A stretch of 64,000 nucleotides of DNA from Shimia sp022448905 (GCF_047126315.1 NZ_CP138953.1:1240001-1304000), one strand, 5' to 3'. Positions 27,089 through 35,991 are shown, counted from the stretch's first letter. Numbers and translations are program-made. Notes: generated by a model from the sequence alone, not told the origin.

Positions 27089-27718
27089 ATGAGTAAACCG
27101 ATGAAGAATTTGAGAAATGGAAGTTTCTCGGTTGGAAAAATGGAGCTTGAAATGCTTCCAAGACCAGTTCGGACGCTACTTTGGATAGTGTCCGGCGCCG
27201 TATTTTTGGCCGGTTACTTGGCCACATTTGCTAGCATCGGCGGTCCGAAATTTTTGCCGAGCCCTATGTGGGCCAAGGCTTCACTTTGGATTGTCCTTCC
27301 TTTGGGATTGCTCACAGGCGCTTTCCTTCTGCTAGAGATCAAAAGGGAAAAGGCAGGGCGGTTCAAAAACTTTGGGCCGTTGCGCAGAGCCTTTTTGTAC
27401 GTTTTGACGGTATTGATTTGTTTTTGTTTTGCGTTGTTCGCAGTAACAAATGGCGTGCCTTTGCTATTATCGCAATACAAGGGGTCGCCGGTACAGTTCG
27501 AGTACATCGTCGCGGATCCAATTCCAAAGCGACGAAAATACTGCAAGAGCTCGATAAAACTGAAGGAACCCATTTTAGCGCTGGGTCAGATTTGTGGTGT
27601 TTCAGAAGAATTCGCCGCCGAGCTAGAGGATGGTTCGACGGTTTTGATTTCTGGGGAAGGCACCAAGCTTGGACTTTATGTGGAACAAATCCAAGTCATT
27701 AAAGGTGACACACTATAA
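27089..27718 (+). CDS. Hypothetical membrane protein
   Basis: A 209-residue protein, start ATG 27089 or ATG 27101. Hydrophobic segments lie near residues 28-48, 62-82 and 100-122, followed by a roughly 85-residue beta-rich C-terminal domain with two Cys (KYCKSS, QICGVS). Codon use is richer in A and T than in the ribosomal genes on either side, which suggests recent acquisition. I do not recognise the family. Confidence 0.6.
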   Translation: MSKPMKNLRNGSFSVGKMELEMLPRPVRTLLWIVSGAVFLAGYLATFASIGGPKFLPSPMWAKASLWIVLPLGLLTGAFLLLEIKREKAGRFKNFGPLRRAFLYVLTVLICFCFALFAVTNGVPLLLSQYKGSPVQFEYIVADPIPKRRKYCKSSIKLKEPILALGQICGVSEEFAAELEDGSTVLISGEGTKLGLYVEQIQVIKGDTL

Positions 27719-28124
27719 GTGCTATCCAGCGCGAAACAGCGGCCGATAGGCCGCCGCGCATCGACGACGCGCCCCCACGCGGCGGCGATTTGGGGAGGCT
27801 AGCGCGCCCTCGATAGGACCTACTGACGTGGCCGGGATCAACTGGCAGGCACTTAGGTTTGGATCGCCACCACGCGCGTCGTCGATGCGCGGCTTAGCGG
27901 TGGACGAGGGCGCAAGCCAAGAAAAACAAGCGCTCCTATAGACACCCCCTCTCATCCAAGCTATATCGCGCGGGTCGTGTGGCCTCAGATTCGTTCTGGG
28001 GCTGCTCGCCTTTTGAACCGGGGACCTTCGGGGCCCTAAAAACTTGGCCACCTTCGGGGGGCTTTAACATCGCCGGGTCTGACCAATTTCCACAGACCGG
28101 GCTGCTATACGGAAGACAGAAAGC
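27719..28124. promoter_or_regulatory. rplB upstream region with long inverted repeat
   Basis: This 406-bp stretch has no credible gene (a 109-codon minus-strand frame lies across the repeat and has no support). It must carry the promoter for rplB-rplP because a terminator follows rplW. It holds a 20-bp inverted repeat (separate entry) and two related GC-rich CCTTCGGGG words at 28023 and 28052 near the rplB start that could belong to a leader fold. Confidence 0.55.
27753..27893. repeat. 20-bp perfect inverted repeat upstream of rplB
   Basis: GCCGCGCATCGACGACGCGC at 27753-27772 is exactly complementary to 27874-27893, separated by about 100 bases. A second pair (GCGCCCTCG at 27804 and CGAGGGCGC at 27905) crosses it, so both cannot form in a simple nested stem. 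No transposase is present; it might be the remains of a small mobile repeat. Confidence 0.75.
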
Positions 28125-28967
28125 ATGGCACTCAAGTCGTACAAGCCGACGACGCCGGGCCAGCGTGGGCTGGTGCTGATCGACCGTTCGGAACTTTGGA
28201 AAGGACGTCCCGTCAAAGCTCTCACCGAGGGCTTGACGAAATCGGGCGGCCGGAACAACACCGGACGGATCACCTCGCGTCGTCGTGGTGGTGGGGCAAA
28301 ACGCCTTTACCGGATCGTTGACTTCAAACGGAACAAATTTGATGTTGCGGCAACCGTTGAGCGGATCGAATACGACCCGAACCGGACCGCGTTCATCGCA
28401 CTGATCAAATATGATGACGGCGAGCAAGCCTACATCCTCGCACCACAGCGTCTTGCCGTGGGTGACAAGGTTGTTGCGTCTGCAAAGGCCGACATCAAGC
28501 CGGGCAACGCAATGCCGTTCTCGGGCATGCCGATCGGTACCATCATTCACAACATCGAACTGAAACCAGGCAAAGGCGGCCAGATCGCTCGCGCAGCTGG
28601 TACCTACGCTCAGTTTGTTGGTCGTGACGGTGGCTACGCTCAGATCCGCCTGTCCTCTGGCGAACTGCGCCTCGTGCGTCAGGAATGCATGGCCACCGTT
28701 GGTGCCGTGTCCAACCCTGACAACTCCAACCAGAACTTCGGTAAAGCCGGCCGTATGCGCCACAAAGGCAAGCGTCCGTCGGTTCGTGGTGTGGTTATGA
28801 ACCCGATCGATCACCCACACGGTGGTGGTGAAGGTCGTACCTCCGGTGGTCGTCACCCAGTGACACCATGGGGTAAGCCGACCAAAGGTGCACGTACCCG
28901 CAACAAAAACAAAGCGTCGCAAAAGCTTATTATCCGCTCGCGTCACGCCAAGAAGAAGGGGCGTTAA
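28125..28967 (+). CDS. rplB: 50S ribosomal protein L2
   Basis: A 280-residue L2 with the RNA-binding domain (SRRRGGGAKRLYR near 45) and the peptidyl-transferase-region GVVMNPIDHPHGGGEGRTSGGR loop including the critical His. First gene of the second ribosomal unit. It begins after a 406-bp non-coding region and an island of three unrelated genes instead of directly after rplW. Confidence 0.97.
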   Translation: MALKSYKPTTPGQRGLVLIDRSELWKGRPVKALTEGLTKSGGRNNTGRITSRRRGGGAKRLYRIVDFKRNKFDVAATVERIEYDPNRTAFIALIKYDDGEQAYILAPQRLAVGDKVVASAKADIKPGNAMPFSGMPIGTIIHNIELKPGKGGQIARAAGTYAQFVGRDGGYAQIRLSSGELRLVRQECMATVGAVSNPDNSNQNFGKAGRMRHKGKRPSVRGVVMNPIDHPHGGGEGRTSGGRHPVTPWGKPTKGARTRNKNKASQKLIIRSRHAKKKGR

Positions 28968-28970
28968 TAG

Positions 28971-29249
28971 ATGTCTCGCTCTGTATGGAAAGGCCCTTTT
29001 GTGGATGCTTACGTGCTTAAGAAAGCCGAAGCAGCCCGTGAATCCGGCCGCAATGAAGTGATCAAAATCTGGTCCCGTCGTTCCACCATCCTGCCCCAGT
29101 TCGTGGGTCTGACTTTTGGTGTGTACAACGGCAAGAAACACATCCCTGTCAACGTCACTGAAGACATGATTGGTCAGAAGTTTGGTGAGTACTCGCCAAC
29201 TCGGACCTACTACGGTCACGCAGCTGACAAAAAAGCGAAACGGAAGTAA
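28971..29249 (+). CDS. rpsS: 30S ribosomal protein S19
   Basis: A 92-residue S19: SRSVWKGPFVD, TWSRRSTILPQFVG-type core and GEYSPTRTYYGH near the end. It lies three bases after rplB and four before rplV. Confidence 0.97.
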   Translation: MSRSVWKGPFVDAYVLKKAEAARESGRNEVIKIWSRRSTILPQFVGLTFGVYNGKKHIPVNVTEDMIGQKFGEYSPTRTYYGHAADKKAKRK

Positions 29250-29252
29250 GTC

Positions 29253-29633
29253 ATGGGCAAGGTAAAGAACCCCCGCCGCGTGGCTGAAAACGAAGCAATG
29301 GCGAAAACTCGCATGCTTCGCACCAGCCCGCAGAAACTGAACCTGGTTGCTGGCATGATCCGCGGCAAGAAAGTTGAGAAGGCTCTGACCGACCTGACTT
29401 TCTCCAACAAGCGTATCGCAGCAGACGTGAAGAAGTGCCTTCAGTCCGCAATTGCCAACGCCGAAAACAACTACAACCTGGACGTCGACAGCCTGATCGT
29501 TGCCGAAGCCTATGTGGGCAAGAACTTGACCATGAAGCGCGGTCGCCCGCGGGCCCGTGGTCGTTTCGGCAAGATCATCAAGCCGTTCTCTGAGCTCACC
29601 ATCAAGGTGCGTCAAGTTGAGGAGCAAGCCTAA
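29253..29633 (+). CDS. rplV: 50S ribosomal protein L22
   Basis: A 126-residue L22 with LRTSPQKLNLVAGMIRG and the extended exit-tunnel loop ending KRGRPRARGRFGKI, the site of macrolide-resistance changes in other bacteria. Its stop TAA shares one base with the rpsC start (TAATG). Confidence 0.97.
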   Translation: MGKVKNPRRVAENEAMAKTRMLRTSPQKLNLVAGMIRGKKVEKALTDLTFSNKRIAADVKKCLQSAIANAENNYNLDVDSLIVAEAYVGKNLTMKRGRPRARGRFGKIIKPFSELTIKVRQVEEQA

Positions 29634-30340
29634 TGGGTAACAAAGTCAATCCGATTGGCATGCGCCTGCAGGTGAACCGCACCTGGGACAGCCGCTGGTA
29701 CGCTGACACCAAGGACTATGGTGATCTTCTGCTGGAAGACATCAAAATCCGCGAGTTCATCAAGAACGAGTGTAAGCAAGCCGGTATCGCACGCGTGATC
29801 ATTGAGCGCCCTCACAAGAAGTGCCGTGTGACTGTTCACACTGCGCGTCCGGGCGTGATCATCGGTAAGAAAGGCGCGGACATCGAGACTCTTCGCAAGA
29901 AGATCGCCGAGATGACCGACTCCGAGCTGCACCTCAACATCGTTGAAGTGCGCAAGCCGGAACTCGACGCAACGCTGGTTGGCGAGTCTATCGCTCAGCA
30001 GCTGGAGCGCCGTGTGTCTTTCCGTCGCGCAATGAAGCGTGCCGTTCAGAACGCCATGCGCATGGGCGCCCTGGGTATCCGGGTGAACGTTGCAGGTCGT
30101 CTGGGTGGTGCCGAGATCGCACGTACCGAATGGTATCGTGAAGGTCGCGTGCCTCTGCACACACTGCGTGCCGACATCGACTACGCACACGTGGAAGCTA
30201 CCACCGCTTACGGGATCATTGGTATCAAAACCTGGATCTTCAAAGGCGAGATCATGGAGCACGATCCACAGGCGCGTGATCGCCGTGCACAAGAAGTCCA
30301 GGATGGCCCAGCACCTCGCGGTGCAGGCGGTCGTCGCTAA
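29633..30340 (+). CDS. rpsC: 30S ribosomal protein S3
   Basis: A 235-residue S3 with the KH domain motif VIIGKKGADIE near residue 78 and the conserved GRLGGAEIAR. The last 20 residues are rich in Gly/Arg/Ala. It helps form the mRNA entry helicase with S4 and S5. Confidence 0.97.
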   Translation: MGNKVNPIGMRLQVNRTWDSRWYADTKDYGDLLLEDIKIREFIKNECKQAGIARVIIERPHKKCRVTVHTARPGVIIGKKGADIETLRKKIAEMTDSELHLNIVEVRKPELDATLVGESIAQQLERRVSFRRAMKRAVQNAMRMGALGIRVNVAGRLGGAEIARTEWYREGRVPLHTLRADIDYAHVEATTAYGIIGIKTWIFKGEIMEHDPQARDRRAQEVQDGPAPRGAGGRR

Positions 30341-30353
30341 GGGAGACTGATCA

Positions 30354-30767
30354 ATGCTTCAGCCAAAGCGTACTAAATTCCGCAAGATGCACAAAGGCCG
30401 CATCAAGGGTCTGGCGAAGGGTGGTTCCACCCTGAACTTCGGCTCCTTCGGCCTGAAGGCAACCACACCGGAGCGTGTGACTGCTCGCCAGATCGAGGCA
30501 GCACGTCGTGCGATGACCCGTCACATGAAACGTCAAGGTCGTGTTTGGATCCGTATCTTCCCAGACACTCCTGTGACCTCGAAGCCTACCGAAGTCCGTA
30601 TGGGTAAAGGTAAAGGCTCCGTGGACTACTGGGCTTGCAAAGTGAAGCCAGGTCGCGTGATGTTCGAAATCGACGGTGTTGACGAAGACATCGCACGTGA
30701 GGCTCTGCGCCTCGCCGCGATGAAACTTCCGGTCAAAACCCGCGTCGTCGTTCGCGAAGACTGGTAA
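30354..30767 (+). CDS. rplP: 50S ribosomal protein L16
   Basis: A 137-residue L16: MLQPKRTKFRK, FGSFGLKA, TRHMKRQGRVWIRIFPD and MGKGKGSVDYWACKVKPG are all intact, as is the Arg hydroxylated in E. coli within that region. It ends the second ribosomal unit: a strong terminator follows, and rpmC, normally next, is 11 kb downstream. Confidence 0.97.
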   Translation: MLQPKRTKFRKMHKGRIKGLAKGGSTLNFGSFGLKATTPERVTARQIEAARRAMTRHMKRQGRVWIRIFPDTPVTSKPTEVRMGKGKGSVDYWACKVKPGRVMFEIDGVDEDIAREALRLAAMKLPVKTRVVVREDW

Positions 30768-30805
30768 GGAAGTGAGGGGCTTGCCCCTCATGCCTGACAA
30801 GATTG

Positions 30806-30838
30806 ACCCTCTGCCGGAAGACCGGCGGAGGGTTTTTT
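30806..30838 (+). terminator. Intrinsic terminator after rplP
   Basis: A twelve-position stem (ACCCTC-T-GCCGG with CCGGC-G-GAGGGT, one T-G pair) around an AAGA loop, followed by TTTTTT. A second GC-rich hairpin (GAGGGGC/GCCCCTC) lies just upstream at 30773-30790. Together they end the rplB-rplP unit. Confidence 0.92.
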
Positions 30839-30964
30839 GTATCCGCAGGGGAGCGTGCTGTTGCGGCAGTTTGTATGGGAGTGTCTTTGCTCTGCGCCAC
30901 CGAGACGCTTTAGGATTGGCTGGCGACGGCAATTCTTAGCGTAGGTAGGGACAATGCGCATGCT

Positions 30965-30991
30965 AAAAGGCCCCGCCGGTAGGCGAGGCCC
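30965..30991 (-). terminator. Terminator of the chemoreceptor gene
   Basis: On the minus strand a GGCCTCGCC/GGCGGGGCC stem (one mismatch) with a TACC loop is followed by TTTT. It lies about 30 bases past the chemoreceptor stop. Confidence 0.7.
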
Positions 30992-31021
30992 TTTGTTGTT
31001 ACGTTGTTACCGATGCGAGGC

Positions 31022-33187
31022 TTAAGCGGCGTCCCATTGGTCGTCGAGGTCGTCCTCGGCGGTGCGAGAGGCGCTCTCGCCTTTGAGCGTGAAGCCATCC
31101 ACGGCGCGGACCAGGTTCTCGGCTTCGCCACGCAGGACCTGACCAGAAGCGGCGGTCTCTTCGAGCATGGCGGCGCTCTTCTGGCTGTCGCTGTCGAGGT
31201 TCTCGACCGCGGCGCTGACCTCTTTCAAACCGGTGGACTGATCCACGGCGTTCTCGGCGATCTCGCGGACCTTGCCTACAACCTGTTCAACAGCTTGCAT
31301 AATTTCGCCAAGCGAGTTGCCGGTTTCGTCCATCAGATCAACACCATTGGCAACTTCGGCTTGCGAGCTGGAGATCAGTGTGTTGATCTCATGCGCTGCT
31401 TCAGAGGATCGTTGTGCCAGTGCTCGGACCTCGGAGGCCACAACTGCGAACCCGCGGCCTGCGTCGCCTGCACGGGCGGCTTCCACGCCAGCGTTCAGAG
31501 CCAACAAGTTGGTCTGGAAGGCCACGTCTTCGATCAGTCCGCTGATCTGAGAAATCGCGTCAGAGCTCTCTTTGATCTTCTGGATCGCCGCTACGGTCTG
31601 GTCCGCAACTTCACGGGTTGACTCGGCCTTTTTCTGGGCGTTGTTGACGTGGGTGCGGGCTTCCTGAGCGCTTTGGGCCGTGTGGTTGACGGTTTGCGCA
31701 ACAGTTTGCAGCGAAGAGGAGGTTTCTTCCAGGGAGGCGGCAGAGATTTCACCGCGACGGGAGGCATCGTCCACCGAGGAGGAGATCTCCTGGGAGGTGT
31801 GGTTCAGCACCTGGCTGGAGGCGGACAGCTGCCGGACCATACCGTCGAGGCTGTTGGTCAAGTGGGTGATGGTGTCCGAGATATCTTTGAAGACCCCTTT
31901 CTGGCCTGCTGGCATCTCATGGGTGAGATCGCCGGTTGCAAGGGTTTCTAGCGCTTCCTGAACGTCGCCCAGACCTTTTTGGGCCACTTCACCAATGGTA
32001 TTCACGCCTTGACCAAGGTCTTTGAACACACCTTCGGAGCCAGTGGTGTCGATCCGGCGCGAGAAGTCGCCTTCGCCACAGGCCTCGATTACTTTGGTGA
32101 TCTCGCGGGTCATATGGACTTTGGTTTCTTCCTGCTTACGGAAGTCACCGACGGCTTCAGAAATGGCAGACAGCTCTCGAATGCCGGATTTTGGCATCTC
32201 TTTTGAGAAGTCTTCGTTCATCATATCTTTCAACACTGCGTCGATGCGCTTAAGCGGACGGGAAATGCCCCGTGCGAGGAAGAAGGCAAAGATTGCAAAC
32301 AGGCCAGCGCCGATGATCGCAGCCCACTGGGAGCTTGTTTGGGCTTTTTCGCTTACACGCGTGCTTTCGTGATGAATATTATCCATTGCAGCGGTCACGT
32401 CCGTCAGAATGGCGTCCATGTAAGGGGATGCATCCTTATAGCGTGCCGATACGTCATTGCGGAATCCGCGTTCTTTCAGGGTTTCGGAGACCAGAGACTC
32501 AAACGCCTTTTTGTAGCCCGCCATTACTGGCAGAATGGACTCGCGCTGCTCTGCGCTATCGTAGAAGAAGACCGGAAAGCCTTCGAATTCGGTGAGGCGA
32601 GCGTTCACTTCATCGAGCCATTTCGGGTCACTAGAGATCAAAAAGTCTTTTTCGTGCTGGCGCATGGTTAGGACGTTCACCTTCAATACTGGAATGGCGA
32701 CGTCCTTGAGACTTTCGTTTACTGTCGCAGCGGCCTCCCCTAGTTGGGCGCGCAGGCCCTGAGCGTCGGTTAAACCTAGTCGCTTGTTTGCTGTTACAAC
32801 GTCCTTGAAGCTGGCTTCGTAGCGGCTCGCATTATCCACCAGCGGGGCCAGGTTTTCGGTAGTCAATTCCAAAGCTTCCACTTGCGGCAAGACGCGTTCC
32901 AGCGTTCCAAGGTGCTCTGTTAGGCGATCCATGGTGGCGGCATGACGGCCGACGTATTTCTCATCCAAACGGAGCAAGAAATCTTTTTCGTTTCGTCGCG
33001 CCATCAGAAATTCAATCTTCAGGCTTTCGACTGCGATGGTGGCTTCTTCGATGAGTGCGACACGTTTTTCCATGTCATCACGCATTTTATGAGAGTATAG
33101 AGAGATCCCAGCGAGACCGCTCATGACGCTAATGGCCATGACGATGATCGAGATGATCGCGAATGAGACTGTAATCTTGCGTTTCAT
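31022..33187 (-). CDS. Methyl-accepting chemotaxis protein with HBM-like sensor
   Basis: A 721-residue chemoreceptor. ATG at 33185-33187 is chosen because AGGAGCAGGAAA lies just upstream; an in-frame ATG 18 codons earlier has no such site. TM1 is near residues 8-30; the periplasmic part has two ARRNEKDFL / MRQHEKDFL repeats, the hallmark of the helical bimodular (HBM) domain. TM2 lies near 282-302, then two HAMP-like segments and the signalling domain with VAFQTNLLALNAGVEAARAG. The Asp/Trp-rich end (DDQWDAA) may tether methyltransferase. First gene of island 2 between rplP and rpmC; no che genes are nearby. Confidence 0.92.
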   Translation of the reverse strand: MKRKITVSFAIISIIVMAISVMSGLAGISLYSHKMRDDMEKRVALIEEATIAVESLKIEFLMARRNEKDFLLRLDEKYVGRHAATMDRLTEHLGTLERVLPQVEALELTTENLAPLVDNASRYEASFKDVVTANKRLGLTDAQGLRAQLGEAAATVNESLKDVAIPVLKVNVLTMRQHEKDFLISSDPKWLDEVNARLTEFEGFPVFFYDSAEQRESILPVMAGYKKAFESLVSETLKERGFRNDVSARYKDASPYMDAILTDVTAAMDNIHHESTRVSEKAQTSSQWAAIIGAGLFAIFAFFLARGISRPLKRIDAVLKDMMNEDFSKEMPKSGIRELSAISEAVGDFRKQEETKVHMTREITKVIEACGEGDFSRRIDTTGSEGVFKDLGQGVNTIGEVAQKGLGDVQEALETLATGDLTHEMPAGQKGVFKDISDTITHLTNSLDGMVRQLSASSQVLNHTSQEISSSVDDASRRGEISAASLEETSSSLQTVAQTVNHTAQSAQEARTHVNNAQKKAESTREVADQTVAAIQKIKESSDAISQISGLIEDVAFQTNLLALNAGVEAARAGDAGRGFAVVASEVRALAQRSSEAAHEINTLISSSQAEVANGVDLMDETGNSLGEIMQAVEQVVGKVREIAENAVDQSTGLKEVSAAVENLDSDSQKSAAMLEETAASGQVLRGEAENLVRAVDGFTLKGESASRTAEDDLDDQWDAA

Positions 33188-33389
33188 GGTTTTCCTGCTC
33201 CTGGACAGGCGGATTTCGAGTGTGTCATTGAGAATTAGCAAGCAGGGGTTAAAAGAGTGTGGCCTTTAAAAACGGGGGGTTAGCGCAGAAAAAGAGCGAT
33301 TCTTTTTGCTAACGTTTCGAGGGGATTAAGCGAATATTTCTACCTAAGAGTGTTTCGAAGAAAAAAACCAACCAAGACAGGATGACGAC

Positions 33390-34010
33390 ATGTCGACCAT
33401 CGAATCTCTTTTTGTGACCCGCCTGTACCGGGCGCGCTTGTCCGAATTTGGCACGCCCGTGGATGCGGATGAACTGGAGGCGTCCTGTTTCTCGATTGCC
33501 GAGGATGATGAAGCGGGGCAGGAGTGGTGTGAAGCCAATGCCTACCCGGGCTATACGTCCTACGCTTCGCTGACAGATTTGCCTTGGCGCTTTCCGATTT
33601 TTGCGGATGTGGTGGCGTCTCTGGACCAGCACGTGGCGACATTTGCCAAGGATCTGGAGTTTGATCTAGATGGTAAGTCCTTGAAACTTGAGGATTTGTG
33701 GATCAACATTTTGCCGCAAGGGGGGATGCATGCCTCCCATATCCATCCGCATTCTGTGATCAGCGGGACAACCTATGTTTCCATGCCTGATGGAGCGAGT
33801 GCGCTGAAGCTGGAAGACCCGCGCTCTGGGCGGATGATGGCGTCGCCGGTGCGTAAGAAGGGCTCCCGGCGAGATTTGCAGCCGTTTATCTATATGAAAC
33901 CGGAGGTTGGTGACGTGCTTTTGTGGGAAAGCTGGCTGCGTCATGAGGTGCCGATGAACATGTCCGAAGACGAGCGGGTGAGCGTGAGCTTCAACTATAT
34001 TTGGGAATAG
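33390..34010 (+). CDS. TIGR02466 family protein, putative 2OG-Fe(II) oxygenase
   Basis: A 206-residue protein of the TIGR02466 family. The iron facial triad can be placed as His-x-His in HASHIHPHSV near 120, with a later His in WLRHEVPMN, then RVSVSFNY where the 2-oxoglutarate-binding Arg would lie. The jelly-roll core is a cupin-like double-stranded beta helix. The substrate is unknown. It is divergent from the chemoreceptor gene with a 202-bp shared region. Confidence 0.83.
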   Translation: MSTIESLFVTRLYRARLSEFGTPVDADELEASCFSIAEDDEAGQEWCEANAYPGYTSYASLTDLPWRFPIFADVVASLDQHVATFAKDLEFDLDGKSLKLEDLWINILPQGGMHASHIHPHSVISGTTYVSMPDGASALKLEDPRSGRMMASPVRKKGSRRDLQPFIYMKPEVGDVLLWESWLRHEVPMNMSEDERVSVSFNYIWE

Positions 34011-34300
34011 GTGTTGCGCCGTTAACCGGTCAAAATCCACGTCGGTATTGTGTCGGTATAACGACTGCATCGCGGAGGTGACAGATTTTGCCAACGGGCA
34101 AAGGTTACTTAACCGACCGGTGCCCGTTGCTGTCTTTCAATTTTTGGTAGTTTATCCGGCAAACTGCACACCTTCGGCGATTATTCTTGCTGAGCATAGG
34201 TGCTTGAGCGCCGAATTCTCTCTTCAAGGTGTCGCATTTCGCGGGTTGGTCGCCTTCGGTTCGCGGAGGCTTTCCTTATGACATGGAAAGGGAGGGACCA
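34011..34300. promoter_or_regulatory. BCCT gene upstream region with 11-bp-period repeats
   Basis: A 290-bp spacer with no gene. GTCGGTAT occurs at 34041 and 34052, the inverse of the pair found upstream of fadH at 16373, with the same 11-bp period. The spacer is otherwise AT-rich near the BCCT start, where AGGGAGGGACCA precedes ATG 34301. Confidence 0.5.
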
Positions 34301-35884
34301 ATGTCCGAGGAGACCGACTACGAAGTGGGTCAGGATAACGTTCAGTTGTTTGGGTTGGATATTCACAACCCGGTGTTTGTTATTTCTGGGCTCACAATTT
34401 TGGCCTTTGTATTTTTCTCGTTGGTGTTTCGAGAGCAGGCAGCCGCGTTTTTTGGTTGGCTGCGTCCGGCGCTGACGAGCAATTTTGACTGGGTCTTTAT
34501 GATCGCATGCAACCTGTTTGTGGTGTTCTCGCTGTTTCTCGTGATTTCGCCGTACGGAAAAATCCGACTTGGGGGAGAGGACGCGAAGCCTGATTATAGC
34601 TACGCCGGATGGATCGCGATGTTGTTTGCCGCAGGCATGGGCATCGGCCTTGTGTTCTGGGGCGTGGCGGAGCCAATCTCGCACTATGGGTCGTCGCTTG
34701 GCGGCACTGCTATTGGCGAGAATGGGCTGCGATCTGACTGGGCGCCTTTGGGAGCTGCGGAAGGTGATGTGACTGGTGCGCGCGATTTGGCTATGGCGGC
34801 CACGATTTTCCATTGGGGCCTGCACCCATGGGCGATCTACGCAATGGTTGCTCTTGCGCTGGCGTTTTTTAGTTTCAATCGCGGCCTTCCGCTGACCATG
34901 CGGAGCGTTTTCTACCCACTGTTGGGGGAGCGCACTTGGGGCCCAGCGGGACACATCATTGATATTCTGGCAGTCTTTGCCACCATCTTTGGCCTTGCGA
35001 CGTCATTGGGGTTGGGAGCAAGTCAGGCTTTGGCCGGTCTGAACTATCTGTTTGGCGTGCCGGTCAGTGACGGCATGAAAGTTCTGCTGATTGTGCTGAT
35101 CACCGGCTTTGCTTTGGTGTCCGTTGTGGCTGGACTTGAGAAAGGTGTGAAGCGTCTTTCAGAAGCCAACATGATCCTTGCGGCAGCGCTGCTGATCCTT
35201 GTGTTGTTGGTGGGGCCGACCGTGGCGATCATCGCAGCCTTTTTCAATGGCATGGCGGACTATGTTGCCAAGCTGCCAGCGCTGTCGAACTGGGTCGGCC
35301 GTGAAGACACCAACTTTATGCAAGGTTGGACGGCATTCTATTGGGCCTGGTGGATCAGCTGGTCGCCTTTTGTGGGCATGTTCATTGCGCGGATTTCGCG
35401 TGGGCGCACCATTCGTGAGTTCATCATCTGTGTTTTGATCATTCCAACGGTTGTCGGTGCGCTTTGGATGAGTGTCTTTGGCGGCGCAGCTTTGGAGCAG
35501 GTCACTGGCGGTGCGGCACAGGCGCTTCAGGACGCCGCGCTTGAGTTAAAAATGTTCAAGATGTTTGAGGCCTTTCCGATGACTGGATTGTTGTCCTTCA
35601 TTGGCATCATCCTGGTGGTGGTCTTTTTTGTGACCAGCTCGGACTCCGGCTCTTTGGTGATTGATACGATCACGGCAGGTGGCAAGACCGATGCCCCAAC
35701 GGCGCAACGTGTGTTCTGGTGTGTACTGGAAGGGGCCATTGCCATTGTGCTCCTACTCGGTGGTGGGCTTGGCGCGTTGCAAGCAGCGGCTATCGCGACG
35801 GGCTTCCCATTTGCGATTGTGCTGATGCTGATGTGTGTGTCTGTCATGATTGGATTGGTCCGGGAGCGCAAACGCACTCAGTAG
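34301..35884 (+). CDS. BCCT-family betaine/choline/carnitine transporter
   Basis: A 527-residue polytopic protein with about 12 membrane segments. The start is ATG 34301 behind AGGGAGGGACCA; in-frame starts at 34283 and earlier lie before that site. Diagnostic segments are FAAGMGIGLVFWGVAEP, the glycine-rich SLGLGASQALAGLNYLFG and the signature FYWAWWISWSPFVGMFIARISR, with its Trp box. It probably imports glycine betaine, choline or DMSP-like osmolytes with Na+ or H+. Alone, with its own terminator. Confidence 0.93.
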   Translation: MSEETDYEVGQDNVQLFGLDIHNPVFVISGLTILAFVFFSLVFREQAAAFFGWLRPALTSNFDWVFMIACNLFVVFSLFLVISPYGKIRLGGEDAKPDYSYAGWIAMLFAAGMGIGLVFWGVAEPISHYGSSLGGTAIGENGLRSDWAPLGAAEGDVTGARDLAMAATIFHWGLHPWAIYAMVALALAFFSFNRGLPLTMRSVFYPLLGERTWGPAGHIIDILAVFATIFGLATSLGLGASQALAGLNYLFGVPVSDGMKVLLIVLITGFALVSVVAGLEKGVKRLSEANMILAAALLILVLLVGPTVAIIAAFFNGMADYVAKLPALSNWVGREDTNFMQGWTAFYWAWWISWSPFVGMFIARISRGRTIREFIICVLIIPTVVGALWMSVFGGAALEQVTGGAAQALQDAALELKMFKMFEAFPMTGLLSFIGIILVVVFFVTSSDSGSLVIDTITAGGKTDAPTAQRVFWCVLEGAIAIVLLLGGGLGALQAAAIATGFPFAIVLMLMCVSVMIGLVRERKRTQ

Positions 35885-35906
35885 TTCTGAGACTAAAAAG
35901 CATTGC

Positions 35907-35938
35907 AAAAGCCGCCTCTTCCGGGCGGCTTTTGTTTT
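35907..35938 (+). terminator. Terminator of the BCCT gene
   Basis: A ten-pair stem (AAAAGCCGCC/GGCGGCTTTT) with a seven-base loop, followed by GTTTT. Confidence 0.88.
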
Positions 35939-35960
35939 GCTCATTTGATTTTGTGAAGTG

Positions 35961-35991
35961 TCCCAAATTCAAATACAGCCTTCCCAAATTC
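35961..35991. promoter_or_regulatory. Phased TCCCAAATTC direct repeats, copy 1
   Basis: The 10-mer occurs at 35961 and 35982, 21 bp apart, about 80-110 bases before the small secreted protein gene. The same arrangement is at 36474 and 36495 before copy 2. Such two-turn spacing would place two half-sites on one face of the helix. The binding protein is unknown. Confidence 0.45.

Noticed and set aside
27722..28051. 109-codon minus-strand frame before rplB
   Set aside because: It runs across the inverted repeat, has no ribosome binding site and no recognisable domain; the region looks non-coding.
27936..29627. Long minus-strand frame over rplB, rpsS and rplV
   Set aside because: A shadow of GC-rich ribosomal genes; low-complexity, His/Thr-rich translation.
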